Below, in pieces: positions 16,957 to 27,161 of a stretch of 64,000 bases of DNA. The notes below the pieces were generated by a model. The model had not been told where the DNA came from. It saw only the letters and a list, made by a program, of their open reading frames with translations, and searched no databases. The stretch lies in contig NZ_FSRH01000016.1 in assembly GCF_900141635.1 (NCBI RefSeq), positions 1 through 64,000 of the forward strand, given 5' to 3'. Every line of letters begins with the position of its first letter. The stretch's first letter is position 1. The position numbers and the translations under genes were made by a program. The stretch comes from Peptoclostridium litorale DSM 5388 (GTDB lineage: Bacteria > Bacillota > Clostridia > Peptostreptococcales > Peptostreptococcaceae).

Positions 16957-17979
16957 TCATCTCAAAAGCGAAAATATTTCGTGAGGTATTTTTTCAAGCG
17001 GAACCTGCTTTTTCACTGCGCCTATGTTGAATGCAACCTTGGGCATTCCATATACCACACTGCTCTTTTCATCCTGCCCTATTGTCATTGCCCCTTTCCT
17101 CTTCATTGCCAAAAGCCCTTTAGCCCCGTCATATCCCATTCCTGTAAGTATCACCCCCACCGCGTTGGCATTGCATTCCCTTGCAACCGATTCAAATAGC
17201 ACGTCCACAGAGGGCTTATGGCCATTTACCTTTTCAGCGTCGGAAAGCTCGACCTTGAGCCCTCTGCCTATTCTGACAAGCTTCATATGCCTGTCCCCTG
17301 GGGCTATGAGCACTCTGCCCGGCTCCAAAATTTCGCCTCCCTGCGCCTCTTTTACATTCAAGCTGAGTGAGCTGTCAAGCCGCTTCGCAAACATCTGTGA
17401 AAATAGCGCCGGTATATGCTGCACTATCACAATCGGAGGCATCTGGGCAGGGAATTCTTCAAGCACCCTGTTTATGGCCTGTGTCCCTCCGGTGGATGCA
17501 CCTATTGCTATGACCTTGTCTGTTTTGATGGCATTTTTGACAAAAGACGAATGCGGCCTTATATTATTTCCCTCAACAACATGTGCATTTGCCGCTATTT
17601 TTATCTTGTCTATTATGTCATGTATGAAATACTCCACCTTTTCAACGCTGCGCATATCCGGTTTTGTTACAAAATCAACCGCCCCGGCGTTCATGGCATC
17701 AAACACCGCCTCACTGACAGTGCTCACAACAATCACGGGCAGACTGTACTGCGGAAGGAGTCTTCTTATAAAATCTATGCCGTTCATTTTTGGCATTTGG
17801 ACATCGCAGGTCATAACATCGGGCCGAAACTTTAGTATCTTGTCTCTCGCATCAAACGGATCCACTGCTTTTGCCACAACCTGTATATTCGGATTTGATG
17901 AAATTCCTCTTGAGAGCACCTCCCTAAACAGCAGGCTGTCATCTACAACGAGAACCCTTATCTTTTTGTCTAAATTCAT
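16957..17979 (-). CDS. cheB: chemotaxis protein-glutamate methylesterase CheB
   Basis: 340 residues from the ATG at 17979, six bases after AGGTG; the adjacent ATG at 17982 is the alternative. Receiver domain with D59 (VMTCDVQMP), a linker, then the methylesterase/deamidase domain with catalytic S162 (GASTGG), H188 (VQHIP) and D284 (GMGYDG). It removes methyl groups from receptors and is activated by CheA. Last gene of the che operon, 73 bp after cheR. Confidence 0.96.
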   Translation of the reverse strand: MNLDKKIRVLVVDDSLLFREVLSRGISSNPNIQVVAKAVDPFDARDKILKFRPDVMTCDVQMPKMNGIDFIRRLLPQYSLPVIVVSTVSEAVFDAMNAGAVDFVTKPDMRSVEKVEYFIHDIIDKIKIAANAHVVEGNNIRPHSSFVKNAIKTDKVIAIGASTGGTQAINRVLEEFPAQMPPIVIVQHIPALFSQMFAKRLDSSLSLNVKEAQGGEILEPGRVLIAPGDRHMKLVRIGRGLKVELSDAEKVNGHKPSVDVLFESVARECNANAVGVILTGMGYDGAKGLLAMKRKGAMTIGQDEKSSVVYGMPKVAFNIGAVKKQVPLEKIPHEIFSLLR

Positions 17980-18052
17980 CATATGCACCTCTGCTTTTGA
18001 ATTTATAGAGTAATGCTGCAGCATTACTAAAATGTCATATTCTAATTTCACT

Positions 18053-18868
18053 CTATTCCTTCCTGTAAACTGCAGGTCTTACATATTTGAATCTGGTTTT
18101 TTCTCGTTCCAAAGATTCTGAATGTCCAACGAACAGATACCCGCCCGGTTCAATACAGTCATAAAACTTTTCGACTAGCTCATATTTCGTATCATGGTCA
18201 AAATATATCATGACATTTCTACAAAATATGGTATGAAATTTACGCCTGAATGGGAATCTCTTTTCTATAAGATTGAATTTCCTGTATATCACCTTGTTTT
18301 TAATTTCATCTTTTATTACAAAGTTTTCATCGTCACGCCTTTTAAAATACTTGACCTTCCAACTTTCCGGAATGGGATGCATCCTCTCTCTCGTATATAC
18401 ACCTTTTTTCGCCGTCTTAAGTACTGACTGCGAAATATCTGTCGCCAGCAATTTTGTATCCCAAAGTGTTTTTTTTTCCGAAAAATATTCATCCATTATC
18501 ATAGCCAAAGTATACGCCTCTTCACCTGACGAGCAGGCTGCGCTCCATATCCTGAGATCCCTGTCTTTAACTGAATGCTCAAGGTATGGAAGCACAGTTC
18601 CTTTGAAGTACTGAAAATGGTCCGACTCCCTCATGAAATATGTGTGGTTTGTAGTTATCTTGTCCACAAGAGTCACTACCCCTGCGCCGCTCTTGTCTGC
18701 AAGCATGTAATTGTAATACTGCATGAAGCTTGTAAACCCCATTTCATTAAGCACTCCACTGAGCCTTCCCATAAGCAGGGTCTGTTTTTTCTTTTTGATG
18801 TATATCCCATAATTGGACTTTATATAGTCTGATAATAGTTCAAATTCCCTTTCTGTAATTTTAATCAT
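18053..18868 (-). CDS. cheR: chemotaxis methyltransferase CheR
   Basis: Methylates receptor glutamates using S-adenosylmethionine. 271 residues from the ATG at 18868, which lies one base after the TGA of the receptor gene with GGAAAA upstream; a GTG at 18895 would overlap that gene. The N-terminal alpha domain, TNHTYFMRE, SAM loop WSAACSSGEEAYTLAM, and FCRNVMIYFD are all present. Confidence 0.95.
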   Translation of the reverse strand: MIKITEREFELLSDYIKSNYGIYIKKKKQTLLMGRLSGVLNEMGFTSFMQYYNYMLADKSGAGVVTLVDKITTNHTYFMRESDHFQYFKGTVLPYLEHSVKDRDLRIWSAACSSGEEAYTLAMIMDEYFSEKKTLWDTKLLATDISQSVLKTAKKGVYTRERMHPIPESWKVKYFKRRDDENFVIKDEIKNKVIYRKFNLIEKRFPFRRKFHTIFCRNVMIYFDHDTKYELVEKFYDCIEPGGYLFVGHSESLEREKTRFKYVRPAVYRKE

Positions 18869-18869
18869 A

Positions 18870-20594
18870 TCAATATTTTCCAAATTCATTTTCACTCAAT
18901 GATATTTTATTCGAGTTTGTGCTGGCAACCTCTTTGTAGTATTCGTCCTTTTGACCGTATGCAGTTTTCTTTTTATTCATCTTGTCGAGCAGTTTGAACA
19001 CGCCTGGATTTACATTGTCGTCATTCGATTGGAAACTTCCACCAGAGCTCTTTAACTTGAATTTCGAAGTCTGTTCCCTAAGCATTACAGCCTGCCCTGA
19101 AAGTTCTTCACTTGCAGCTGCAGTCTCTTCAGAAGTCGCTGCCGTTGTCTGTACAACTTCTGAAACCTCCATTACAGCCTGATTTATCTGTTCGACTCCG
19201 CTGGCCTGCTCGTTAGACGCCACCGCTATATCTCCAACCAGATTCGCAACCTTGGCAACATCCTGCACTATCTTATCCAGCTTTTGAGCAGTTTCATTTG
19301 CAATCCTGGTTCCTCCTTCAACTTTCTTTATTGAGCCTTCAATCATTGTAGTTGTTTCCTTTGCTGCGTTTGCAGACCTTGCAGCCAGGTTTCTGACCTC
19401 TTCTGCTACAACTGCAAAACCTTTGCCGTGCTGTCCCGCTCTTGCAGCTTCTACCGCGGCGTTAAGGGCGAGTATGTTAGTCTGGAATGCTATTTCGTCT
19501 ATGACTTTTATTATCTTGGATATGTTGTTCGAAGCCATGTTTATTTCGTCCATGGATTTTAGCATCTCATTCATCTGCTCATTTCCTTCCATGGCATTTG
19601 CCTTTGCAGTTTCAGCTATTTCATTAGCCTTGTCCGCATTTTGGGCGTTTTGGTTTATCTGTCCTGAAATTTCCTCTATTGAAGCCGTAAGTTCTTCTAT
19701 AGAGCTGGCCTGCTCTGTAGCCCCTTGTGAAAGCGATATGCTCGAATCTGACACCTGGCCGGAACCTGCGGCAACCTGCTCTGAAGTTATGCTTATGTTG
19801 GTCATTACCTCGTTTATATTGTCAGCCATCCTGCCAAATGCCTTTGCCAGTATTCCCACCTCGTCTTTTGAAGCAACCTCTATATTGACATCAAGGTCTC
19901 CATCTGCGATTTTTCTGGCGGAACCCACAAGGTTTCCTATAGGCTTGCTTATGCTCCTGGATATATAGATTCCAAGCGCTATTGCGATAATCATGCTTAT
20001 TACTATTATGGCAATCATAGTCATTACAGCCTTGTTGGTGATTGCAGTATTTAGTTCAGCCTGAGCCTTTGCATCAGTCACTTTCATATCCACCAATTTT
20101 TCAATGGCATTCATTTCAGCTTCCGTACTAGTCTTCAAACTGCCATTGAGCAGCGCATATGCCTCATAGTCCCTGTTTTCCCTTGCAAGTTCAAGGAGCT
20201 GAAGTATTCCTTCTGTAGTTTTAGCTCTCGTCCCCATGAAATCATCATATGCCCTTCTCATTTCATCCGATAAAATCCTTTCTTCAAACTGTGCACCCAA
20301 AACATCCAATTCCTTTGCCAAATTTTGGATCTCGCTATATTCAGTATTTATTTTTTCAATGTCATTTTCAAGCACCATGTTTCTCATATGAACCCGTATT
20401 CTTTGAAAGTCTTTTGACATGTCAGCCGAATATGATATAGGCACTGTCATATTAGTGTATAAAAGGGTGTCATTGTCGTCTACGGTCTTTATATTCCTAA
20501 TCCCTATAAAGCCTATAACCCCTGCTATAACAGCGACCATTATAAACCCCGACAAAAGCTTCACAGATATTTTAAGATCCTTATACCACTGCAT
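18870..20594 (-). CDS. methyl-accepting chemotaxis protein (four-helix-bundle sensor)
   Basis: 574 residues: helix ~10-32, an extracytoplasmic four-helix-bundle sensor (~35-190), helix ~192-212, HAMP, and a full signalling domain with the conserved hairpin tip [20 protein letters not shown]. Perfect AAGGAGGG before the ATG. It sits within the che operon between cheW and cheR and is probably its dedicated receptor. The ligand is unknown. Confidence 0.95.
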   Translation of the reverse strand: MQWYKDLKISVKLLSGFIMVAVIAGVIGFIGIRNIKTVDDNDTLLYTNMTVPISYSADMSKDFQRIRVHMRNMVLENDIEKINTEYSEIQNLAKELDVLGAQFEERILSDEMRRAYDDFMGTRAKTTEGILQLLELARENRDYEAYALLNGSLKTSTEAEMNAIEKLVDMKVTDAKAQAELNTAITNKAVMTMIAIIVISMIIAIALGIYISRSISKPIGNLVGSARKIADGDLDVNIEVASKDEVGILAKAFGRMADNINEVMTNISITSEQVAAGSGQVSDSSISLSQGATEQASSIEELTASIEEISGQINQNAQNADKANEIAETAKANAMEGNEQMNEMLKSMDEINMASNNISKIIKVIDEIAFQTNILALNAAVEAARAGQHGKGFAVVAEEVRNLAARSANAAKETTTMIEGSIKKVEGGTRIANETAQKLDKIVQDVAKVANLVGDIAVASNEQASGVEQINQAVMEVSEVVQTTAATSEETAAASEELSGQAVMLREQTSKFKLKSSGGSFQSNDDNVNPGVFKLLDKMNKKKTAYGQKDEYYKEVASTNSNKISLSENEFGKY

Positions 20595-20608
20595 GTTTTA
20601 CCCTCCTT

Positions 20609-21103
20609 TTAAATCGTATTCGCCAGATTTTCAGATTCCTCTTCATTCAAAAGCCTGTCGCTGTCAAGCAGGAGCACCACTTCGTCCTCCACCTTGCCTA
20701 TCCCGTTTATATACCTGCCCCCTTCGCTATATATGCTTGGCGGCTCGACTATATTTTCCCCGGTGATTGGAATCACCTCTGAGACGCTGTCTATTATAAG
20801 ACCCATTGGAATGTCATTGATTTCAATGACTATCACACACGTCCTGTCGTTATACTCCCTGCTTTCCTTGTTGAACCTCAGCCTCACATCCATAACCGGT
20901 ATTATCTTGCCCCGAAGATTTATTATCCCCATTATATATTCTGGCATTTCCGGAACCTGAGTGATTGGCTGAAGACCTATTATCTCTGTCACATGCCGTA
21001 TTTCTATTCCGTAGCTTTCACTTTCCAGGCTGAATATCAAGAACTTGTTCTTTTGAGTGTCCTCCTCTATTTCCAAGGCTTCATTTCCTAGCACTTCAGA
21101 CAT
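20609..21103 (-). CDS. cheW: chemotaxis coupling protein CheW
   Basis: 164 residues, a single CheW domain (FLIFSLESESYGIEIRHVTEIIGLQPITQVP; GIINLRGKIIPVMDVRLRF). Scaffolds receptors to CheA. AAGGGG precedes the ATG. 58 bp after cheA and 14 bp before the receptor gene. Confidence 0.96.
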   Translation of the reverse strand: MSEVLGNEALEIEEDTQKNKFLIFSLESESYGIEIRHVTEIIGLQPITQVPEMPEYIMGIINLRGKIIPVMDVRLRFNKESREYNDRTCVIVIEINDIPMGLIIDSVSEVIPITGENIVEPPSIYSEGGRYINGIGKVEDEVVLLLDSDRLLNEEESENLANTI

Positions 21104-21161
21104 CTTCCCACCCCTTTTCCAATCCCTAAAATCCTATTGATTTAGATCTGCCATTCACCTT

Positions 21162-23261
21162 TCATGTGACGTTTCCTGCAAGCTCCTCAACATTGAGTAT
21201 TAGGCTTATACTCCCATCCCCAAGCAAAGTGCAACCTGCTATTCCCTTTATCGTTTTGTTTCTCTTTATATATGTCGGAAGTCCCTTTACAACCACCTGC
21301 TGCTGCCCCATGAGCTCATCTGCAAATATGCATATGAATCTGCCTCGCTGCTCCACCATGACCATTATCCCTTTTGTAAGCTCATTCACATAAGTATCCA
21401 GTCCGTAGATTTCATGCAGCCTGACTACAGGATAACAGTTTCCCCTTACCATTATCATCTCATTGCCTCCTGGATCCCTTATGATGTCCTTCTCCTCCGC
21501 CCTGAACGACTCCCTTATTGCGGTGACCGGCACAGTATATCTTGAACTGCCCACCCTTATGGTCATCCCGTCTATTATCGCAAGCGTAAGCGGTATTTTC
21601 ATTACGACAGATGAACCCTCTCCCCTGACGCTGTATACCGATATCGATCCTCCTACGGCTTCTATGTTTTTAGTTACAACATCCATGCCGACTCCCCGTC
21701 CGGAAAACTGGCTTACATTTTCCTTAGTTGAAAAACCCGGCATGAATATGAGATTGTAAGCTTCCGTATCGCTCATTTCTGATTCAGGTTTTTGGAGCAG
21801 CCCCTTTTCCCTGGCCTTTTTGAGTATTCGCTCCTTGTCCAAACCCTTGCCGTCGTCTTTTACCGCTATTACAACATCACTGCCCTCATTTCTTGCTTCA
21901 AGCGTGATGGTTCCCATTTGAGGCTTATCCTTCTCTATCCTTTCCTGGCTGCTTTCAATTCCATGGTCCATTGAATTTCTTATAAGGTGCATAAGTGGGT
22001 CCGATATGTGTTCAATTATGTTCTTGTCAACCTCTGTGTCCTCTCCAACGACCTCCAGCTGTGCATCCTTGGAAAGCTTCTTGCACATATCCCGGAGTAT
22101 CCTGTTCATCTTAAAGAATGTATTTGAAAGAGGAACCATCCTCATTGACATGACTACATCCTGCAATTCACTCGTTATCTTGTTCAAATGCCTCGACGCC
22201 TTTTCAAACCCTTCAAATTCAAGAGCCTTTACATCCGGATTCTGGGTGACCATGGCTTCAGCCACAACCATCTCCCCTACAAGATCCATGAGCTGGTCTA
22301 GCTTTGATACATTTACGCTTATGAATTTTTGATTCGACGAAGAGTGCGCCTCTTTTCGAATTTTTTTATCTGCATTTCCCTCTTTTTCGCCGATATCCAT
22401 TTTCACATCTTGTGATTTTTCGTCCTCTGCTGAGGTTTGTTGCCCCGCCTTAATCTTTTCAAATTCTTGTGTGTTTTCCATGCTTGAAATACTGAGTTCC
22501 TTCAAAAACGCAACCTGCCCAAAAAAAGCATGTACCTCATCATATGACATACCCGTCTTCATCAGTATTTCAAATCCGTCTTTTTTTATCTGCTCGCCGC
22601 TGCTTTCATCTTCTATTATGTCCTTTGGAAAATGTAGTATTTCGTCAGCCATATCCTTGAGATTGTGTATGATCGTATATGCCCTCACATTTTCCATCTG
22701 GCAGCCGTCCTCAAAGAACACCTTTGCCCTGTAATGGTTTTTATCCTGATTGTCAACATCTGTCTCCTGCTGCTCTTTCAATAATATGTTTACATCCAGG
22801 GGCCCCATATCTTTATCTTGTCTGGATTCAATATTTTTGTTCCCTCCATCCTCCCCTTTAATCGATTCCAAAAAACCTCTTATTCTTTCAATAAGCTCTT
22901 TAGGATGTTCATTTGAGTCGTCCCCAGATTTTATCTTTTCAATCTCCACTTTTATAAAATCAATGCTTTCGAATACAATATCCGATAAAGTCGAGCAGTC
23001 CATAGCGTCAGGTCTCTTATCCCTCAAAATAAAAAACAGATCCTCAACAGAATGGGCTAGAGATGTTATGTTGTCGAATGACATCATGGCGGATGAGCCC
23101 TTTATTGTGTGCATAAGCCTGAATATTTCATTTATTGCATCTGTCGTATACTCATTGCTCTGCTCGCCGTCCATTATCGCCTGTTCGAGCTGCTCCAGTA
23201 TTTGTGTCGTTTCAAATATGTAAATGTCAATCATCGATTCTTTTGAATATTCATCCGACAA
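21162..23261 (-). CDS. cheA: chemotaxis histidine kinase CheA
   Basis: 699 residues from a TTG at 23261, seven bases after GGAGGG; the upstream ATG (23276) overlaps that site. Hpt domain with H51 (LMHTIKGSSA), a weakly conserved P2-like region (~170-265), dimerisation (~310-395), ATPase domain with HLIRNSMDHGIE, DDGKG and GRGVG motifs (~425-555), and a C-terminal CheW-like domain. First gene of cheA-cheW-mcp-cheR-cheB. No cheY, cheC, cheD or flagellar gene is in the window. Confidence 0.95.
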   Translation of the reverse strand: MSDEYSKESMIDIYIFETTQILEQLEQAIMDGEQSNEYTTDAINEIFRLMHTIKGSSAMMSFDNITSLAHSVEDLFFILRDKRPDAMDCSTLSDIVFESIDFIKVEIEKIKSGDDSNEHPKELIERIRGFLESIKGEDGGNKNIESRQDKDMGPLDVNILLKEQQETDVDNQDKNHYRAKVFFEDGCQMENVRAYTIIHNLKDMADEILHFPKDIIEDESSGEQIKKDGFEILMKTGMSYDEVHAFFGQVAFLKELSISSMENTQEFEKIKAGQQTSAEDEKSQDVKMDIGEKEGNADKKIRKEAHSSSNQKFISVNVSKLDQLMDLVGEMVVAEAMVTQNPDVKALEFEGFEKASRHLNKITSELQDVVMSMRMVPLSNTFFKMNRILRDMCKKLSKDAQLEVVGEDTEVDKNIIEHISDPLMHLIRNSMDHGIESSQERIEKDKPQMGTITLEARNEGSDVVIAVKDDGKGLDKERILKKAREKGLLQKPESEMSDTEAYNLIFMPGFSTKENVSQFSGRGVGMDVVTKNIEAVGGSISVYSVRGEGSSVVMKIPLTLAIIDGMTIRVGSSRYTVPVTAIRESFRAEEKDIIRDPGGNEMIMVRGNCYPVVRLHEIYGLDTYVNELTKGIMVMVEQRGRFICIFADELMGQQQVVVKGLPTYIKRNKTIKGIAGCTLLGDGSISLILNVEELAGNVT

Positions 23262-23372
23262 TCTCAATCCCTCCATTCGACATTATTCGATATTGGTTCA
23301 TATATAAACTATTTTCTTTATACCCTTTACTATTTAACGTATTCAAATTTTATTTTTTTTTGCGTTTTAATG

Positions 23373-23506
23373 AAAAAAACAGCCTAATTTGGCGTTAAAT
23401 GCCAATTTGGGCTGTGCCGAAGTTTTGCAGAGCTACCCATCCCATCCAAATTAAATTCTTACCGGTACTTTTAATCCCTGTTTTTTTGGGGTATCAAATT
23501 ACTTGA
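23373..23506 (-). promoter_or_regulatory. attenuator-like 5' leader of the che operon
   Basis: On the minus strand an intrinsic terminator (ACAGCC..GGCTGT arms 23379-23415 with an inner TTGGC/GCCAA stem, seven T at 23379-23373) lies between the promoter and cheA. Upstream, GCTCTGC (23433-23427) can pair with GCACAGC (23417-23411), which would sequester the first terminator arm. TACCC/GGGTA (23493-23489 and 23438-23434) can close a larger fold. This mutually exclusive pairing is the design of a riboswitch or attenuator. No known ligand class is recognised. Confidence 0.5.
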
Positions 23507-23512
23507 AGCATT

Positions 23513-23540
23513 ATTCTACATTTTTTGCATTTCAAACCAA
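23513..23540 (-). promoter_or_regulatory. probable promoter of the che operon
   Basis: On the minus strand TTGGTT (23540-23535), 16 bp and TAGAAT (23518-23513). It would start transcription near 23506, upstream of the leader. Confidence 0.45.
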
Positions 23541-23570
23541 TTCAATTATAAATTACAAAGGATGATGGCC

Positions 23571-24875
23571 ATGAAAATTCTCATTGTAGACGATGAAAGG
23601 TTCAACTTGAAAATAGCCGAGGGGCTGCTCAAAGACATGTCACCTCAAAATGAAATAATTCTTTGCTTGGAACCTGAACTTGTAGGCGGACTTATTGAAG
23701 AAAATGAAATAGACATAATTCTGCTGGATATAGTAATGCCCCACATCACCGGAACCGAACTTCTAAAGCAAATCAGAAGCAACAAAAAATATGATGACAT
23801 GCAAGTGGTAATGCTCACTTCAATAGGAAACAGCCTTAACATAATGGAATGCTTCGACTTAGGCGCCAACGACTATATATTAAAGCCTATAAACATAATA
23901 GAGTTTCAAGCCAGGGTCAACGCAGCAATAAGAGCCAGGGAAAACAGCATTACAGTGAAAAACATGTGGGAAACCGTAAAAAACCAAAACGCGGAGCTCA
24001 AACAGATGAATGAAAAACTCCAAAACACGCAGTTTCACCTTATTCAATCTGAAAAAATGGCGGCCATAGGCGAGCTGGCGGCCGGCGTTGCCCATGAGAT
24101 AAACAATCCCATCGGGTATGTCGGAAGTAATTTCGAAACACTTTCATCATACCTGGCCAAAATTCAATCGTACATAGACTACAATTCCCAGCAGATAGAT
24201 CAACTTTCAGACAAATGTCCCTCTGCTGAAATCGACCAGCTTAAAAATGACATTTGTTCCAAATACAAATCTCTTAAAATAGACTTTATAACTGATGACC
24301 TGGACATCCTGATAAATGATTCCCTTGAGGGGATAGACAGGGTTTCCAAAATAGTCAAGACGCTTAGAAATTTTGCACGCTATGATTCTGATGAACAAAG
24401 AGAATACTGCTCGATAAGGGAGATGGTGGAGGAAGTGCTTCTCATAGTGAGAAACGAGGCCAAATACTCGGTCAATTTCGACATAAGCGAAATATCTGCA
24501 CCTGAAATCTGGTGCCACAAGGGACAGTTCGGGCAGGTTCTGCTTAACATAATCGTAAACGCGCTGCAGGCCATAAAAAGCCTGGAAAGGGCAGATTTCA
24601 GCCATATAAAAATATCTTCCTATTACGAAAACGGCCTCACATGCATAAGCATCCTCGATGATGGGCCCGGTATTCCTGAAGATATCAAGTATAAAATTTT
24701 CAACCCCTTCTTCACCACGAAGGATGTGGGCAGCGGCACGGGCCTTGGCCTTAGCATCTCATACGACATAATAGTAAACAAGCACGGCGGAACAATAGAC
24801 GTCATAAGCAGTCCGGAAGAAGGCACCGAATTCATATTGAAGCTGCCCCCCAAACCAGAGGAACCGGAGGTGTAA
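23571..24875 (+). CDS. response regulator-histidine kinase hybrid
   Basis: 434 residues from the ATG at 23571, eight bases after AAGGA. N-terminal receiver (D53 in IILLDIVMP, K104), a coiled-coil linker (~120-160), then a HisKA-type kinase core with H175 (GELAAGVAHEINNPIG), N box NIIVNALQA, G boxes DDGPGIP and GSGTGLGLS. A soluble kinase with its own receiver input, so it is likely driven by another kinase. First of three plus-strand genes divergent from cheA. Confidence 0.92.
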   Translation: MKILIVDDERFNLKIAEGLLKDMSPQNEIILCLEPELVGGLIEENEIDIILLDIVMPHITGTELLKQIRSNKKYDDMQVVMLTSIGNSLNIMECFDLGANDYILKPINIIEFQARVNAAIRARENSITVKNMWETVKNQNAELKQMNEKLQNTQFHLIQSEKMAAIGELAAGVAHEINNPIGYVGSNFETLSSYLAKIQSYIDYNSQQIDQLSDKCPSAEIDQLKNDICSKYKSLKIDFITDDLDILINDSLEGIDRVSKIVKTLRNFARYDSDEQREYCSIREMVEEVLLIVRNEAKYSVNFDISEISAPEIWCHKGQFGQVLLNIIVNALQAIKSLERADFSHIKISSYYENGLTCISILDDGPGIPEDIKYKIFNPFFTTKDVGSGTGLGLSISYDIIVNKHGGTIDVISSPEEGTEFILKLPPKPEEPEV

Positions 24876-24878
24876 TTA

Positions 24879-26045
24879 TTGAAAAAAATACTCTTCGTAG
24901 ATGACGAAAAACAGATACTGCGTTCTTTCATGCGCCTTTTCATAGACACCAACTATGAAATATTCATGGCGGAAAGCGGCCTGCAGGCTCTTGAAATTCT
25001 CGCTTCAAATGATATAGACCTTGTGATAAGCGATTTCAAAATGCCCCATATGAATGGATTTGAACTTCTGTCCACGGTCAAAAAGCTGTATCCAAAAGCG
25101 ATGAGAATCATGCTGAGTGGATATTCAGAAGAAGATATGGTATTTAAATCCCTCCATATGAACATCGCTAAAATATATATGTTCAAACCCTGGCAAAACG
25201 ACCGTCTGCTAAATATAGTCACTCAGATATTCCAGACTGAAAGCATGCTCAAGTCAAAAAATCTTTTGGAGGCCATGAACAATATAGACCATCTTCCCAC
25301 AATACCTAAAAACCACCAGAAGATACTAAGCCTTTTGGAAAGCGATTTTGACATTTCAAAGATATCCGACGAGATAGAGCGAGACCAGTCAATAGCAAGC
25401 AAGGTGCTGCATATAGCAAACTCTGCGTTCTACGGCGCCAAGACGGGTTCACTAAAAAAGGCCATAACATTCATAGGCCTTCAAAACACTACAAATCTTG
25501 TAAGATCGACATCTGTAATGAGTTATCTCAGCGAAGACTCTCAAAGCAAACAGACCGACAATATATGGGACCATGCGGCTCTTTCAAACAGGCTTTTGTA
25601 TCACCTATACGAAAAACATATTGGCAAAAACCTTCCGGATCTATTTTCATCCGCCGGACTGCTCCAAAACATAGGAATGGTCTTTCTTCTCAAGAATTTC
25701 AAGCTCGATTACATCAAGCTCTTGCTTCGCGCCCAAAAAGAGAATTTCTGCCTTGCTGACGCTGAATCCAAACGCTTTGGAATAAACCACATGCAAGCCG
25801 GCGCATACCTTCTCAACTGGTGGGATTTTCCATATCCCATAATTGAATCTGCAATGTACCACCACGTTCCTTCGGATGAAAGGATAGTAAACAGGGAGCT
25901 TTTAAATGCAGTGCATATTTCCAGCAGATATGCGTCAATTCTTCTGGGCACTCCACTTTTATGCAAATTCGATCCGAACGCATTCGATGTTTTGAATATT
26001 GACCAGTATGAGTTTGAAGAAAAACTTAAAGGGTTCAAATCATAA
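24879..26045 (+). CDS. receiver-HDOD domain signalling protein
   Basis: 388 residues. The start is a TTG at 24879, seven bases after GGAGG that overlaps the end of the kinase gene. Receiver domain with D52 (LVISDFKMP) and K; HDOD domain ~130-330 (IERDQSIASKVLHIANSAFYG..., INHMQAGAYLLNWWDFP). HDOD proteins act in two-component and c-di-GMP networks, often without catalysis. Coupled to the kinase upstream, which probably phosphorylates it. Confidence 0.92.
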   Translation: MKKILFVDDEKQILRSFMRLFIDTNYEIFMAESGLQALEILASNDIDLVISDFKMPHMNGFELLSTVKKLYPKAMRIMLSGYSEEDMVFKSLHMNIAKIYMFKPWQNDRLLNIVTQIFQTESMLKSKNLLEAMNNIDHLPTIPKNHQKILSLLESDFDISKISDEIERDQSIASKVLHIANSAFYGAKTGSLKKAITFIGLQNTTNLVRSTSVMSYLSEDSQSKQTDNIWDHAALSNRLLYHLYEKHIGKNLPDLFSSAGLLQNIGMVFLLKNFKLDYIKLLLRAQKENFCLADAESKRFGINHMQAGAYLLNWWDFPYPIIESAMYHHVPSDERIVNRELLNAVHISSRYASILLGTPLLCKFDPNAFDVLNIDQYEFEEKLKGFKS

Positions 26046-26068
26046 ATACTCTGGAGGTGACACGGCTT

Positions 26069-27145
26069 ATGGAAAAAACATACTCGGTTTTATTTGTGGA
26101 CGATGAGGAAAGCATACTCAGAGCTCTTGAAAGAGGGCTTATAGACGAAGACTACAACTGCTTTTTTGCCGAAAGCGGCATGAAGGCTCTCACCATAATG
26201 GATACTCAGGAAATACATGTCATAGTGAGTGACATGAGAATGCCTGTGATGAATGGACTTCAGCTATTGAAGGAAGTGGAGCAAAAGCACCCCGATGCAG
26301 TAAAGGTAATCCTTTCCGGATACACCCAGCTTCAGCAGATACTGACCACCATAAACCAGGTCGACATATTCAAGTTCATAACAAAGCCCTGGAATCTTGA
26401 AGACGAGTTCAAGGGAGTCATAAGAAAATCCATAGAATACTACAAGCTGCGTGAAGAAAATACAAAGATAAAAAAGGACCTTCAGCTCAAGAACAAGTCC
26501 TATTTGAACATACTCCAAAACATAGACGACAAGGTCTCCATAGCAAACATGAAATCAGACATGCTCAGTTCATTCACTTTGGAAACCCTGGGCTTCAACT
26601 GCAGACTCGAAATGAATCCTGATTTGGACATTCCATATGTATTCGAATTTCAGCGCCGTTCATATGAGAAGCTCTCAAAGGGCCTGCGCTGCGAAAAAAA
26701 AGAATTTAAACCCGAAATTTTTATAAAGTCGCTTTTAACCCAAATACAGTCAACCGAAAATGTGGAAATATTGAATTTTTCAAACAAAATCACATTCACT
26801 CACAATATTCTTGTGCTGGACAAGGTGGCAAAATCAATACTCTCATGCGCCATAGAATCATTCAGGGATGACATGGAATCCTCTGGTATATACGCGGCGG
26901 CATGGAGCGAGGGAAACAGCAAGCTTTGTGTGTCCATTTTCTCTCCTATTGCGCTTACCTTTCCCGAAAAAGGAGTATCAAGCGGCCTTATGAATCTGCA
27001 TTTGAAGCAGTCATTTTTAAATTCAGCCCTTGCCGTTTCGGCAGCTGCCGCAAGAATGTCTTTCAAATCCGTTAGGCGGGAAAATTATATGGTGTTCCAG
27101 CTTGAAATTCCATACTCAATACAAATTGAAGATTCCTCTCCGTAA
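26069..27145 (+). CDS. response regulator with unrecognised C-terminal domain
   Basis: 358 residues from the ATG at 26069, eight bases after GGAGGTGA. Receiver domain 1-120 (D55 in VIVSDMRMP, K109 region FITKPW, typical of receivers paired with HDOD or HD-GYP outputs). The remaining ~230 residues have a coiled-coil start and then no motif I can name; the last part faintly recalls an ATPase fold of the histidine kinase type without its N and G boxes. Third gene of the trio, 23 bp after the HDOD gene. Confidence 0.85.
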   Translation: MEKTYSVLFVDDEESILRALERGLIDEDYNCFFAESGMKALTIMDTQEIHVIVSDMRMPVMNGLQLLKEVEQKHPDAVKVILSGYTQLQQILTTINQVDIFKFITKPWNLEDEFKGVIRKSIEYYKLREENTKIKKDLQLKNKSYLNILQNIDDKVSIANMKSDMLSSFTLETLGFNCRLEMNPDLDIPYVFEFQRRSYEKLSKGLRCEKKEFKPEIFIKSLLTQIQSTENVEILNFSNKITFTHNILVLDKVAKSILSCAIESFRDDMESSGIYAAAWSEGNSKLCVSIFSPIALTFPEKGVSSGLMNLHLKQSFLNSALAVSAAAARMSFKSVRRENYMVFQLEIPYSIQIEDSSP

Positions 27146-27161
27146 TCTTCAAAGCAAAGGC

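Noticed and set aside
17024-18013. 329-codon plus-strand open frame
   Set aside because: Antisense to cheB, no family resemblance.
23373-23506. c-di-GMP-I (GEMM) or c-di-GMP-II riboswitch before cheA
   Set aside because: Neither the GACGCAAAGCC core of GEMM nor the class II conserved segments can be found; only the terminator/antiterminator layout remains.
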